A DNA stretch of 26,914 bases from Bacillus sp. UNC41MFS5 (GCF_000686805.1 NZ_JMLP01000032.1:1-26914); one strand, 5' to 3'. Positions 6,835 to 14,663 are shown, counted from the stretch's first letter. Numbers and translations: made by a program. Notes: generated by a model from the sequence alone, not told the origin.

Positions 6835-8373
6835 ATGAAAACTCGTTTTAAGAAGGCAATACCTTTAATCGCAACGACTGTTCTTGCAACAACTGCTCTT
6901 ACCACCCAAACATTATTAAATGAGGGAGGAAATCAAAAAGCAGAAGCACAACTATTATCAAAACAAGAAGTGAAAAATAATAGTGCATCTTGGCTTGCAG
7001 GTGATCATCACGTACATAGTGAATGGAGTGTTGGTTGGGACAATTCAACAAATCCTCCGACTGCTATTAGAGGTGGGGATGCTATCTACCCAATCTCCAA
7101 AAATGCCGAAAATGGCAAAAAGTATGGACTAGATTGGATGATGACAACAGACCATGGCGGTCCTAACCACTCCAAGGTTAACTTAGAACAATCTTATCCA
7201 GAATTATTAAAATCTCGTGCAGCTGTTCCTGAAGTTCTCCAATTCTACGGAATGGAGTTAGACACACCAGGAGCGGACCATAGCACTCTAATGATTCCAA
7301 AAGGAGAAAATGAATCACAAACGCTTTATGATCTTGAAAGCAAGTTTAATTCTCGTGAAGCTTTTCCAAGTGACCCAAGCCGTAACACTGAAACAAAAAT
7401 GATTGAAGCTCTTAACTATATGAAACAAATGGACGAGCTTCCAATCTCTATTGCGCATCATCCATCCCGTTCAGCAACAGGTGTTGGTGTATGGGGACAA
7501 GATACTCCGCAAGAATTCCGTAATTGGAATGATACAGCACCAAATATCTCTATTGGTATGGAAGGAGCTCCTGGTCATCAAGCTGCTTCTATTAATCCAG
7601 ATGGCACTCTTGATCCTAAAGGGTCCCGTGGCTCGTATGGAAACGTAAACGCTCCAACAATGGGTGGATTTGACCAAATGACGGCTATCGTTGGTGGTTT
7701 ATGGGATTCAATGTTAGGTGAAGGAAGACACTGGTGGGTTACTGCTACCTCTGACTCTCATGTAAACTGGCGTGATGGAGGAAGTGACTTCTGGCCTGGT
7801 GAATACTCTAAAACCTATGTAAAAGCAGAGAAAAATTATGAAGATGTAATGGAGAACCTTCGTGCTGGTCATGTATTCGTAACAACTGGTGACCTAATCT
7901 CAGAACTTGATGTTAAAGCACAGGCTGTTGGTAAAACCCCAATGCATGCTGAAGCAAATGGAAATACAGCAACTATTGGTGAAACACTAAAACTTCCTGG
8001 CAAGAAATCTAACGATGTAACGGTTACCATTCGCGTAAAAGATCCAAACGCTGCGAACTCACATGGAGATAAGCCAAATGTAAAACGTGTGGACTTAATC
8101 ATGGGAGAAGTTAAAGGAAAAGTGGAAGACCGCTCTACTGCTTCTAATCCTACAACAAAAGTTGTGAAGCGTTTCACTGAAAATGATTGGAAACAAGACG
8201 GTGAATACATCACTATTACTTATACTTTAAAAGATGTGGATAAAGACAGCTATATTCGTGTACGTGGTACGAACACTGATCAATTAGAACCAGCACAAGA
8301 TCCTAAAGGTGAAAACCCATGGACTGATCTTTGGTTCTACTCAAACCCAATTTTCATCAAATCAGATAAATAA
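6835..8373 (+). CDS. Secreted PHP-domain phosphoesterase-like protein
   Basis: A 512-residue exported protein. Residues 1-38 form a signal peptide (MKTRFKK, a hydrophobic stretch, then KAEA with likely cleavage after Ala38). The body carries PHP-superfamily metal-binding motifs: GDHHVHSEWS (Asp57, His58, His59, His61), TTDHGG (Asp106, His107), a GMELDTPGADHS block (Glu141, His149), AHHPSR (His208, His209) and ATSDSHVNW (Asp307, His309). PHP enzymes use two or three metals to hydrolyse phosphoesters. A beta-rich C-terminal domain (about 360-512) may bind substrate or the cell surface. The start has AGGGGGAGAAGG upstream. A PhoP-like promoter suggests induction in phosphate starvation. Substrate unknown. 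Codon use looks like a well-expressed gene. Confidence 0.88.
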   Translation: MKTRFKKAIPLIATTVLATTALTTQTLLNEGGNQKAEAQLLSKQEVKNNSASWLAGDHHVHSEWSVGWDNSTNPPTAIRGGDAIYPISKNAENGKKYGLDWMMTTDHGGPNHSKVNLEQSYPELLKSRAAVPEVLQFYGMELDTPGADHSTLMIPKGENESQTLYDLESKFNSREAFPSDPSRNTETKMIEALNYMKQMDELPISIAHHPSRSATGVGVWGQDTPQEFRNWNDTAPNISIGMEGAPGHQAASINPDGTLDPKGSRGSYGNVNAPTMGGFDQMTAIVGGLWDSMLGEGRHWWVTATSDSHVNWRDGGSDFWPGEYSKTYVKAEKNYEDVMENLRAGHVFVTTGDLISELDVKAQAVGKTPMHAEANGNTATIGETLKLPGKKSNDVTVTIRVKDPNAANSHGDKPNVKRVDLIMGEVKGKVEDRSTASNPTTKVVKRFTENDWKQDGEYITITYTLKDVDKDSYIRVRGTNTDQLEPAQDPKGENPWTDLWFYSNPIFIKSDK

Positions 8374-8385
8374 TTGGGTAAAGTG

Positions 8386-8425
8386 GAAGAAATGACGAGG
8401 GGCATTAAAGACTCCTCGTCTTTCC
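8386..8425 (+). terminator. Terminator after the PHP gene
   Basis: A perfect 7 bp stem, GACGAGG/CCTCGTC, can extend through GGAA/TTCC and is followed by a weak T-rich tail. It starts about 20 bp after the stop codon. Confidence 0.65.
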
Positions 8426-8483
8426 ATTATTTTATGTCAAGGCATCTATGGAAGAAATCAAAAGAAATGGACGTGAATTTTTT

Positions 8484-9539
8484 ATGAAAAGGTTACGCTG
8501 CCGTATGTTGCTCCTCATACTTTCATTTGCTTCTTTCCTTCCATCCCCGGCATCTGCTCATACCAATAACAGTGAAGGTTTTTCTAACATTGAAGTCAAT
8601 GAAAAAACATTAGATTACGAATTAAAGCTAGATTTAGAGGAACTTGGCCATGCTCTTAATAAGGAAACAGATCAGAAACAGTTAATTGATAACAAAGTTG
8701 TACAAGGATATATCAATTCCCATATAAAACTTTATGCGGACAGCCAACTTATTGAAGGTCGAATAGAAAAAAACGATATAGAGATGATTAAGGAAAGACC
8801 ATTTGCGGTGATTAACTTAGCGTATAATATAGAACATAAACCAGAAAAATTAGTGGTTGAATATAATATGTTTATGGATGATTCTGACCCAAGTCATGCG
8901 AATTATGCAACGGTTAAAATGAATGGAAAACAACAAGAAAAGATTTTAACCTTCGAATCAAGGGAATTAGAAATTGGAGAAATAAGTTTTCTACAAAACG
9001 TAAAACAGTTTGTAGTTCTAGGATTAGAGCATATTTTTACTGGTTATGATCATATCTTGTTTGTGATTAGTTTGCTTTTTGGGGCCAGGACGATTCGTCA
9101 CATTCTTTCTTTAGTCACAGCCTTTACGATTGCACATAGTATTACATTGGCTTTGGCGACTTTCAATATTGTTCACCTGCCAAGTAGATTTGTAGAATCT
9201 GCTATTGCATTAAGCATAATTTACGTTGCACTTATAAACATATTTAATAAGGACTCGAAACACCAACCGTGGCTTGCCTTTGGTTTTGGACTCATCCATG
9301 GATTCGGCTTTGCAGGAATCTTATCGGAAATGAGATTAGATAGCAATCATATGGCTATGTCACTTCTATCCTTTAATATAGGAATAGAAATTGGTCAGCT
9401 ATTGATCGTATCCTTAGCTTTTCCATTAATTTTGTGGATAAAAAAATTAAGATATAAACCAATCAAATGGGTCATCCCTAGTACATCAGCTGCAATATTA
9501 GCTTTTGGGCTAGTATGGTTTATTCAAAGAGCTTTTTGA
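8484..9539 (+). CDS. HupE/UreJ-family membrane protein
   Basis: From the preferred start this is a 351-residue protein with a signal peptide (MKRLRCRM, a hydrophobic stretch, then SPASA before HTNN), an extracellular beta-rich domain of about 150 residues, and six to seven membrane helices. The membrane half carries the HupE/UreJ_2 signatures GLEHIFTGYDHILFVI, AFTIAHSITL, FGLIHGFGFAGIL and FNIGIEIGQL, whose His and Asp residues are expected to bind metal. The family is linked to nickel or cobalt handling in hydrogenase and urease clusters, but no such genes are nearby, so the cargo is open. The ATG at 8484 is chosen over 8448 because ATGGACGTGA, 8 of 10 to the ideal site, lies 7 bp before it and the signal peptide starts there directly. 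Confidence 0.82.
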   Translation: MKRLRCRMLLLILSFASFLPSPASAHTNNSEGFSNIEVNEKTLDYELKLDLEELGHALNKETDQKQLIDNKVVQGYINSHIKLYADSQLIEGRIEKNDIEMIKERPFAVINLAYNIEHKPEKLVVEYNMFMDDSDPSHANYATVKMNGKQQEKILTFESRELEIGEISFLQNVKQFVVLGLEHIFTGYDHILFVISLLFGARTIRHILSLVTAFTIAHSITLALATFNIVHLPSRFVESAIALSIIYVALINIFNKDSKHQPWLAFGFGLIHGFGFAGILSEMRLDSNHMAMSLLSFNIGIEIGQLLIVSLAFPLILWIKKLRYKPIKWVIPSTSAAILAFGLVWFIQRAF

Positions 9540-9611
9540 ATGTGAAAGTTTTCTTGATTGAACTTTGTTAGTGAGAACGATAAAAGTTAAAACGATATTT
9601 TTTAATATATC

Positions 9612-9652
9612 AAAAAAGGTCTGCATTCGAATTACAATCAATTCAGCAGACC
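9612..9652 (-). terminator. Terminator of the first EamA gene
   Basis: A 7 bp stem, GGTCTGC/GCAGACC, has six A on its left side, giving a U-run on the minus-strand transcript. It also lies 70 bp downstream of the HupE-like gene and may act on both strands. Confidence 0.7.
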
Positions 9653-9689
9653 CATTTTGTCGTTTATGCAATGGTAAAATTATTGCTTT

Positions 9690-10589
9690 CTAAGCTGTTC
9701 TTTTGTTCTTGATCAACATCTGCTTGAAATCCACTTCCATAAGAATAATAGAAATCATTATAAGCATTCCCCCAACAACTAATTGAACTGTAAATGATTC
9801 AAATCCAAACGCTACTGAAAAAATACTTCCAAAAACTCCTTCGAGCATCATAATTAATCCAGCAGATGTTGCGGAGGTATGTTTTTGAGCTAAAACCTGA
9901 ACAGTTTGACCAACAAACGAACATATGATTCCCATATATAACAATGGCACTAATGCGACAGACCAATTGATATGAGTAAGTTGTCCTTTCTCTACGAACA
10001 AGAAAAAAATCAACCCACCTATTGCTTGTACAGCCGCAAGCATAAAAGCTACAATGCTGACATCAGTGGCTCTTGCTCCGTAGCCGAGATAAACAATAGA
10101 GGCTGCATAAAAAAACGCACAAATAAAAGAATACACGTCACCGATATTTATGGTTAGTTCTTTGTTTAATATTCCAGTTAATATTGTCATTCCAAGTAAA
10201 CAAAAAGCGATGGAAACAAAGCTTTTAACTGGGAGTTTCTTTTGATATATAGCCCAGGCAAAGAAAGGTATAATTACTACATATATTGCTGAAATAAAGG
10301 CGTTATTGGATGGAGTCGTATACTGAACACCAATAGTCTGTGTAATAAATCCGCCAAAATTAAGCAATCCCGCTATTAGTCCAATTTTAAAGTCCTTAGT
10401 GGTCATTTTAAATATCTTTTTATAAAAAAACATAAGTACCAAAACCACAAAGAGAAAGCCTCTGAAAAAATTTATGAGTCCTGCAGATGCATTAGCATCT
10501 AGAGCTATTTTTGTTACAACAAACCCAGAACCCCAAAATGCAGAGGCTATCAATAGTAGCACGTTTGCCATTGATTTAGTCATTTTCAT
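9690..10589 (-). CDS. EamA/DMT-family transporter (first copy)
   Basis: A 299-residue, ten-helix protein with two EamA repeats. The first starts MANVLLLIASAFWGSGFVVTKIAL and the second follows GDVYSFICAFFYAASIVYLG. The motif YTTPSNNAFISAIYVVIIPF in helix 4 and the mirrored HTSATSAGLIMMLEGVFGS in helix 9 are diagnostic. Members export amino acids, nucleobases or other metabolites; substrate unknown. The ATG at 10589 has AAAAGGAGAATC upstream. The messenger appears to carry a long structured 5' leader ending in a terminator hairpin, so transcription attenuation is likely. Different in sequence from the EamA gene at 21816. Confidence 0.9.
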   Translation of the reverse strand: MKMTKSMANVLLLIASAFWGSGFVVTKIALDANASAGLINFFRGFLFVVLVLMFFYKKIFKMTTKDFKIGLIAGLLNFGGFITQTIGVQYTTPSNNAFISAIYVVIIPFFAWAIYQKKLPVKSFVSIAFCLLGMTILTGILNKELTINIGDVYSFICAFFYAASIVYLGYGARATDVSIVAFMLAAVQAIGGLIFFLFVEKGQLTHINWSVALVPLLYMGIICSFVGQTVQVLAQKHTSATSAGLIMMLEGVFGSIFSVAFGFESFTVQLVVGGMLIMISIILMEVDFKQMLIKNKRTA

Positions 10590-10800
10590 ATGTTGATTCT
10601 CCTTTTCTTATAAAAAAATATCCCGCCTCTTCATGAAAAGAGGCGGGAACGATTTACTCTTATACAGTTTTCATTGACAATTCAACGATAATTAGTAACG
10701 GAATTAATTTTCCGACACACCCCAAATCGAATTCCGAATGTGGGGGTTATTAAGAAGCATTGTTCATTGATGAAATTTAGCTATCGACGTTCCCAAACAA
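10590..10800 (-). promoter_or_regulatory. Putative attenuator leader upstream of EamA, class unknown
   Basis: Read on the minus strand, an 11 bp perfect hairpin (CCCGCCTCTT-type arm at 10621-10648) followed by a T7-containing run lies about 30 bp before the start codon: an intrinsic terminator inside the 5' untranslated region. A GGGAACG near the likely start of the transcript (plus-strand CGTTCCC at about 10788-10794) can pair with CGTTCCC at about 10645-10651, and that second strand overlaps the terminator's 5' arm by its CCC. The two pairings would exclude each other. A further CGGAATT/AATTCCG stem lies between them. A candidate -10 (TATAAA) sits about 15 bp upstream of GGGAACG. No T-box sequence (GGTGGTACCGCG type) and no purine, SAM or guanidine-I consensus was recognised. 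Confidence 0.45.
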
Positions 10801-10919
10801 TTCTTCTTTATACATTTTTGATTCATTATTAATTTACTAAAATATCTTAATGGAATCAACCACAAATATATAAATTTACAAAGTAAGAGAAGTTATTTAA
10901 TTGAAAATGAGGTGTAAAA

Positions 10920-11408
10920 ATGAGTGTTTCATTAAAATTACTATCAAAAAATGAAAAGCATATACTACGCAATTTATATTCCCTTTATTTACACGACCTT
11001 TCTGAATTTACCGATGGTTTAGCAATATCAACAAGTGGTTCGTTTGAGTTTGATTCATTTGAATTAATCTGGGAGAGAGAGGGGTTAACACCATATTTAT
11101 TTAAAAAAAATGAGAAAATTGTAGGTTTTTTACTGCTCTTAGAAAGACCTTTTTTAACTAAAGACTATGATTTCAGTATTAATGATATTTTTATGTTGAA
11201 AAAATTCAGGAGAAAAGGTTTTGCACTTTCATTATTAGAGGAATTGTTTAAACAGAAAAAGGGTAAATATTTTGTTGTTGAATTAGCTAAGAATAAACCT
11301 GCTGTTTTATTTTGGAGAAAAATTTATCGTGAGCTAGATATAGTCTTTGAAGAAGAGAAGAAAATTGTTGATAATGAAGAATGTTTGGTTCAATCCTTTC
11401 AAATTTAA
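10920..11408 (+). CDS. GNAT family N-acetyltransferase (second)
   Basis: A 162-residue acetyltransferase with the acetyl-CoA loop KKFRRKGFALSLLEELF at about residues 98-114 and a C-terminal AVLFWRKIY segment in the motif-B position. It is only distantly like the GNAT at 5563. A start of MSVSLKLLSKNE with GAGGTG 6 bp before the ATG is well supported. It diverges from the EamA gene and ends in its own terminator. The substrate cannot be predicted; cytosolic. Confidence 0.88.
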   Translation: MSVSLKLLSKNEKHILRNLYSLYLHDLSEFTDGLAISTSGSFEFDSFELIWEREGLTPYLFKKNEKIVGFLLLLERPFLTKDYDFSINDIFMLKKFRRKGFALSLLEELFKQKKGKYFVVELAKNKPAVLFWRKIYRELDIVFEEEKKIVDNEECLVQSFQI

Positions 11409-11452
11409 ACGAGCTTATTCAACTTTGCACTTAAATTGCGGCAGAAGAGAAA

Positions 11453-11473
11453 AAAGCGTCAATTAGACGCTTT
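11453..11473. terminator. Terminator after the second GNAT gene
   Basis: An 8 bp perfect stem, AAAGCGTC/GACGCTTT, with a 5-nt loop and A-rich 5' side; 45 bp past the stop codon. Confidence 0.65.
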
Positions 11474-11608
11474 CATTGGTAAGAGGTATTGTAAATGTTT
11501 TTCATTTAAAGGATTACTGTATATTATGATAGCTTGTTTCAAAAGGTCATGGACAAACATGGAGTTTATTAAAATATTTGTTCGACATTGACTAATATTG
11601 CTTAAAAT

Positions 11609-11631
11609 GAACTGTATTTTGACGACAGTTC
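11609..11631 (-). terminator. Hairpin downstream of the 55-residue gene
   Basis: A 7 bp stem, GAACTGT/ACAGTTC, around a 9-nt loop, followed on the minus strand by ATTTTAA. It begins 15 bp past the small gene's stop codon. The 130 bp between this and the previous terminator hold nothing recognisable. Confidence 0.5.
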
Positions 11632-11645
11632 AATTAATAAGTGTT

Positions 11646-11813
11646 TTATTTTTTAAGAGGGGCAATGACATTGTTATAAAAAAATCTTTCCCATATAGCC
11701 AACAAACCGTTTCCTTTTTCACTACGTTGTATTTTCATTTCGTGGTTCTTATGAAATTCTGCTATTCGTTTATTATGTTCTTTCTGCCATTGATGGAGAG
11801 CAACTTGTTTCAT
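11646..11813 (-). CDS. Small hypothetical protein, 55 residues
   Basis: An ATG at 11813 is preceded by GCGAGGAGGAATAAAA, an almost ideal ribosome binding site at 7 bp, and by a good promoter. The product begins MKQVALHQWQKEHNKRIAEF and is lysine- and histidine-rich and helical, with charged residues spaced like a short coiled coil. It ends in a hydrophobic/aromatic patch (LLAIWERFFYNNVIAPLKK). There is no signal peptide or membrane segment. Own promoter, own terminator and perfect translation signals argue that it is real, and it overlaps no better frame. The family was not recognised and no function is proposed. Confidence 0.7.
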   Translation of the reverse strand: MKQVALHQWQKEHNKRIAEFHKNHEMKIQRSEKGNGLLAIWERFFYNNVIAPLKK

Positions 11814-11840
11814 TTTTATTCCTCCTCGCTTAATAGTTTA

Positions 11841-11868
11841 ATTATATGACTCTAGTTGTAAAGTACAA
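11841..11868 (-). promoter_or_regulatory. Promoter of the 55-residue gene
   Basis: On the minus strand TTGTAC, a 16 bp spacer and a perfect TATAAT lie 28 bp upstream of the start codon. Confidence 0.65.
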
Positions 11869-11928
11869 AGTTATTTTAGCCACAAAAATTGACATAAAGT
11901 GATAGTTAAAATTTATTTATTAGTAGTT

Positions 11929-13299
11929 TTAATTAATTAGTGTTTTTAAGGATTTCTTTTTCCAGAAAAATTGATGGTAAGCAGATTGGGCCAAGATATT
12001 GACGATAAATGCAATTGGATAGGCGAGCCATATTCCATTGATCCTTAGAGTTGTAAAATGTGACAAGAAGTAAGCTGACGGAACTTCAATCAGCAAAATA
12101 CTTGTGATTGTAAATATTGTTGGCCAAAATACGGTACCCGTTGCTCTCATTGTTGCTGAGATAATCTGAGTGTGACCTAAAATAACATAACTCCAAAATG
12201 AGAACATCATAAGGCTTTTAGCGATATGAATTGTTTCCGTGTTGTTTAAAAAGATGCTTAAAATAGGGGTGGGTATTAAATAAAGAATGAGAATGAGAAT
12301 ACCGCAAAGAAGATAATTCATTGTAATGGCTATTTTAGTTAAAGGCATAATGTTCGAAATGTTCCCGGATCCCACAGCTTGTGCAACAAATACTGAAATG
12401 GCAATTGAAATACTTATCGCTGGTATTTGAACGTAGCTTGCAATTTGATTCACGATTCCATATGCAGCTGTTGCATTTGAACCATAATCATTTACAAAAG
12501 TTATGACTGCAATTTCTGAAAGCGCTATCGAAATCATACTAATACTAGTAGGAATAGATAATTTCAGTAAGGTTTTCAATACAGAGCCTTTCAAGTGAAG
12601 ATGCCTCAAAATAATAGAGTCTAATTTGAGCACATGATTTCGTTTGTGTAAGAATACTAACAGAATCACAAATGTAATAAAATTGGCTAATACAGCAGCA
12701 TAAGCAGCACCATTTAATCCGAATGCCGGTAAACCCAACCAACCGAAAATAAAAATTGGTAACAAAGTAATATTTAAGATAATACTAATTAATAGAAAAT
12801 AAAAAGGTGTTTTTGAATCGCCAACACCTCTCATAATGGATGTATAGCACATAAATAAGAAGGTAATGGGTAATGTAAAAAATAAAATACGTGCATACGC
12901 AGCGCTTTGAATTAGAATATTCTCAGGTGTTCCCATCCATTTTAGAATATCTTCTGAAAAGAGTCCTCCGATTAGTGCGACTGCAATGGAAATAATAATC
13001 GTAAATACTAAAGTAACTCCCATTACTTCCTTCATTTTTGGGATATTTCCACTACCGTATGTTTGCCCAACTAGAATGGAGCTTCCAGATCCAATTCCGA
13101 TTACAAAGGATAGTAAGAAAAAGAATAGAGGGAAGAAGGCAGAAATAGCTGCTAGAGAATCTACTCCAAGTGTTTGTCCAACGACGATAATTCCGAATAC
13201 TTGACCTAATGATTGAAAAACGCTTGCAAAAATGACAGGTACGAGAAAGGCAATCATTGGTCTTGTCAAGGCAATAATTTCATTTAAAGATTTATTCAT
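11929..13299 (-). CDS. MATE-family efflux transporter
   Basis: A 456-residue protein with about 12 membrane helices, arranged as two MATE repeats. Diagnostic features are the N-terminal MIAFLVPVIFASVFQSLGQV, the VGIGSGSSILVGQTYGSGN loop after helix 2, and the mirrored AISVFVAQAVGSGN block in the second half. MATE proteins export cationic drugs and metabolites in exchange for sodium or protons. Length is typical. The start has AGGAG 8 bp before the ATG. It lies 120 bp downstream of an XRE regulator on the same strand, with a 10 bp stem-loop in between, so it is probably that regulator's target. Confidence 0.92.
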   Translation of the reverse strand: MNKSLNEIIALTRPMIAFLVPVIFASVFQSLGQVFGIIVVGQTLGVDSLAAISAFFPLFFFLLSFVIGIGSGSSILVGQTYGSGNIPKMKEVMGVTLVFTIIISIAVALIGGLFSEDILKWMGTPENILIQSAAYARILFFTLPITFLFMCYTSIMRGVGDSKTPFYFLLISIILNITLLPIFIFGWLGLPAFGLNGAAYAAVLANFITFVILLVFLHKRNHVLKLDSIILRHLHLKGSVLKTLLKLSIPTSISMISIALSEIAVITFVNDYGSNATAAYGIVNQIASYVQIPAISISIAISVFVAQAVGSGNISNIMPLTKIAITMNYLLCGILILILYLIPTPILSIFLNNTETIHIAKSLMMFSFWSYVILGHTQIISATMRATGTVFWPTIFTITSILLIEVPSAYFLSHFTTLRINGIWLAYPIAFIVNILAQSAYHQFFWKKKSLKTLIN

Positions 13300-13335
13300 T
13301 TCATATAACTCCTAATAGATTTCATTTCAAAGAAT

Positions 13336-13374
13336 CCCTCACTTTTTGAATCAAGATTATGAACAAAGTGAGGG
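13336..13374 (-). promoter_or_regulatory. Stem-loop between the XRE regulator and MATE genes
   Basis: A perfect 10 bp stem, CCCTCACTTT/AAAGTGAGGG, encloses a 19-nt loop. On the minus strand it is followed by ATTCTTT rather than a true U-run. It may be a weak terminator that lowers MATE expression, or an RNA processing or binding site. Confidence 0.5.
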
Positions 13375-13419
13375 GAAGGTAATCGAGTATGAATATTTAA
13401 ATAATAATCTGTCTTTGGT

Positions 13420-14007
13420 TTAAAATAGCTGATAATATAAACCAAATTTGGTATCATACCATAACAGTTTGCCATGTTTACGTTTCGGGATTCGTGATTG
13501 TAAACTCCATTCAGGATACTGTTTAATAATCTGAACTTGATCACCCGTAGCAACAGCAATAAATGATATATAATGATTTTTTGTCATAGGATGGTCGCTT
13601 GAAATAAACCATTCATGATCAATTTCTGTAATTAATAGCTTTTCTTCGACTGTTGCTTTCTTCGCTTCTAATCGTTCAATCTTTCTCCCACAGCAAGATA
13701 TGCTTATATCTCCCGTTGCTAACACAATATTATTACATAAAAGACAAACAAAATAATTCGACTTTTTCATATTTCCCCCTACAAATTCATTCGACGATAA
13801 TTCACCATCTAAAATATTTTCTATATATACTCCCAATATGGTAGATAAGCTTGGTAATAGCGTAATATCTGGGCAGCCATACCCACGCTCCCATTTTGAA
13901 ATCGTTCGATCAGAAATGTTCATTTGATCAGCTAATTGTTTCTGTGTTAGTCCTTTTTCCTTTCGCAAACGATAAATTAATTCTCCAACTTTACTATTAT
14001 CCATCAT
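13420..14007 (-). CDS. XRE-family regulator with superoxide-reductase-like C-terminal domain
   Basis: From the preferred start, 195 residues. Residues 7-61 are a Cro/C1 helix-turn-helix (IYRLRKEKGLTQKQLADQMN, then SDRTISKWERG). A probable zinc-ribbon segment follows (Cys88, Cys91, Cys105, Cys106). The C-terminal 70 residues resemble the iron domain of desulfoferrodoxin/superoxide reductase (HPMTKNHYISFI, then IPKRKHGKL), but at the place of the usual CxxHG iron-ligand block the sequence reads YDTKFGLYY, so the Cys ligand is missing. The domain may sense rather than catalyse. The start at 14007 is chosen because GCAGGAGGAGACA precedes its ATGATG, while an upstream ATG at 14031 has no ribosome binding site. 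Likely controls itself and the MATE exporter. Confidence 0.82.
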   Translation of the reverse strand: MMDNSKVGELIYRLRKEKGLTQKQLADQMNISDRTISKWERGYGCPDITLLPSLSTILGVYIENILDGELSSNEFVGGNMKKSNYFVCLLCNNIVLATGDISISCCGRKIERLEAKKATVEEKLLITEIDHEWFISSDHPMTKNHYISFIAVATGDQVQIIKQYPEWSLQSRIPKRKHGKLLWYDTKFGLYYQLF

Positions 14008-14039
14008 TGTCTCCTCCTGCTCTATTTTCATCTTAGAGG

Positions 14040-14059
14040 ATTATATGGTTGGTAACAAC
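14040..14059 (-). promoter_or_regulatory. Promoter -10 and palindrome upstream of the XRE gene
   Basis: A perfect TATAAT (minus strand, 14040-14045) sits next to a GTTG-GTAA-CAAC palindrome at 14048-14059, in the -10/-35 spacer where a repressor would act. The -35 is weak. This is a candidate autoregulatory operator. Confidence 0.4.
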
Positions 14060-14097
14060 AAACGCTCCGTAGAGTTAAAAATCGGTAAAATGCAATA

Positions 14098-14168
14098 AGA
14101 TTGTGAATCATTTCACTTAAACGAACGAGTGCGTTTCTTCGATAAGTGTAGACGCATTTTTTTTATTG
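14098..14168 (+). repeat. Dispersed intergenic repeat, copy C, with hairpin and T-run
   Basis: AGATTGTGAATCATTTCACT, then TTAAACGAACGAGT, then TTCGATAAG match the element at 6141-6190. A short TGCGT/ACGCA stem runs into eight T, terminator-like on the plus strand. Both neighbouring genes are on the minus strand, so this plus-strand terminator has no obvious client gene; that supports its being part of a mobile or duplicated unit. Confidence 0.6.
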
Positions 14169-14177
14169 TACGGGAGG

Positions 14178-14663
14178 TTAGTGAAACAAGATTTTTTTCC
14201 GGCTATTTAACTTAAAGTACCAATTATAAAATACCCACGCTAAAAATAAGGTGGCATAAACGGAAATCCATGTATCATACCACTCCCATCTTAAGTATTT
14301 AATGAGATTCGTATATTGTTCAATAATCACTTCAGGTATGGTGAGTCCTGTACTAAATGCACTTGTAAATAAAATTTTTTTCCACCGTTTACTATTTCGT
14401 GGGTAATAGAAACAAAAGAAGATAGAGATGACCGGAAATATAAGGAATTCATATAAAAAGCTGGTTCCATTCACTTTCGCGAGTTCCCGAACAGGATATT
14501 CTAATAAGTTTAATCCTACAGCAAGAATCCCAGCAAACCATGTTAGAGCCTGCTGAAATAAAAATATGATACTGGCATCCCGTAATTTATCCTTTGGTAT
14601 AAATGCTAAAGAAATAAAAGTACAAGCATATAGGATATATAAAATCAACTGGTCAACCTTCAT
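14178..14663 (-). CDS. CBO0543-family membrane protein (second of pair)
   Basis: A 161-residue polytopic membrane protein with four to five hydrophobic segments. It fits the CBO0543 family: KDKLRDASIIFLFQQALTWF near the N-terminus, then YPVRELAKVNGTSFLYEFLI, FPVISIFFCFYYP and a WEWYDTWISVY block. The function of the family is not established. The ATG at 14663 lies inside the last codons of the upstream gene (11 bp overlap), with GAAAGG upstream, so translation is probably coupled. An alternative ATG six codons earlier has no better site. Its position and homology indicate a tandem duplicate. Confidence 0.8.
   Translation of the reverse strand: MKVDQLILYILYACTFISLAFIPKDKLRDASIIFLFQQALTWFAGILAVGLNLLEYPVRELAKVNGTSFLYEFLIFPVISIFFCFYYPRNSKRWKKILFTSAFSTGLTIPEVIIEQYTNLIKYLRWEWYDTWISVYATLFLAWVFYNWYFKLNSRKKILFH

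Noticed and set aside
6359..9539. PHP and HupE-like genes as a hydrogenase or urease accessory cluster
   Set aside because: No hydrogenase, urease or nickel-insertion genes in the window.
10590..10800. T-box leader for the EamA gene
   Set aside because: The T-box sequence (GGTGGNACCGCG type) and a specifier-loop layout are absent.
11598..11849. Plus-strand open frame of 83 codons
   Set aside because: No ribosome binding site and low-complexity Phe/Ser-rich protein. It is antisense to the 55-residue gene, which has a strong promoter and ribosome binding site.
13653..13844. Plus-strand open frame inside the XRE regulator
   Set aside because: It is a shadow of the regulator's coding strand with no translation signals.
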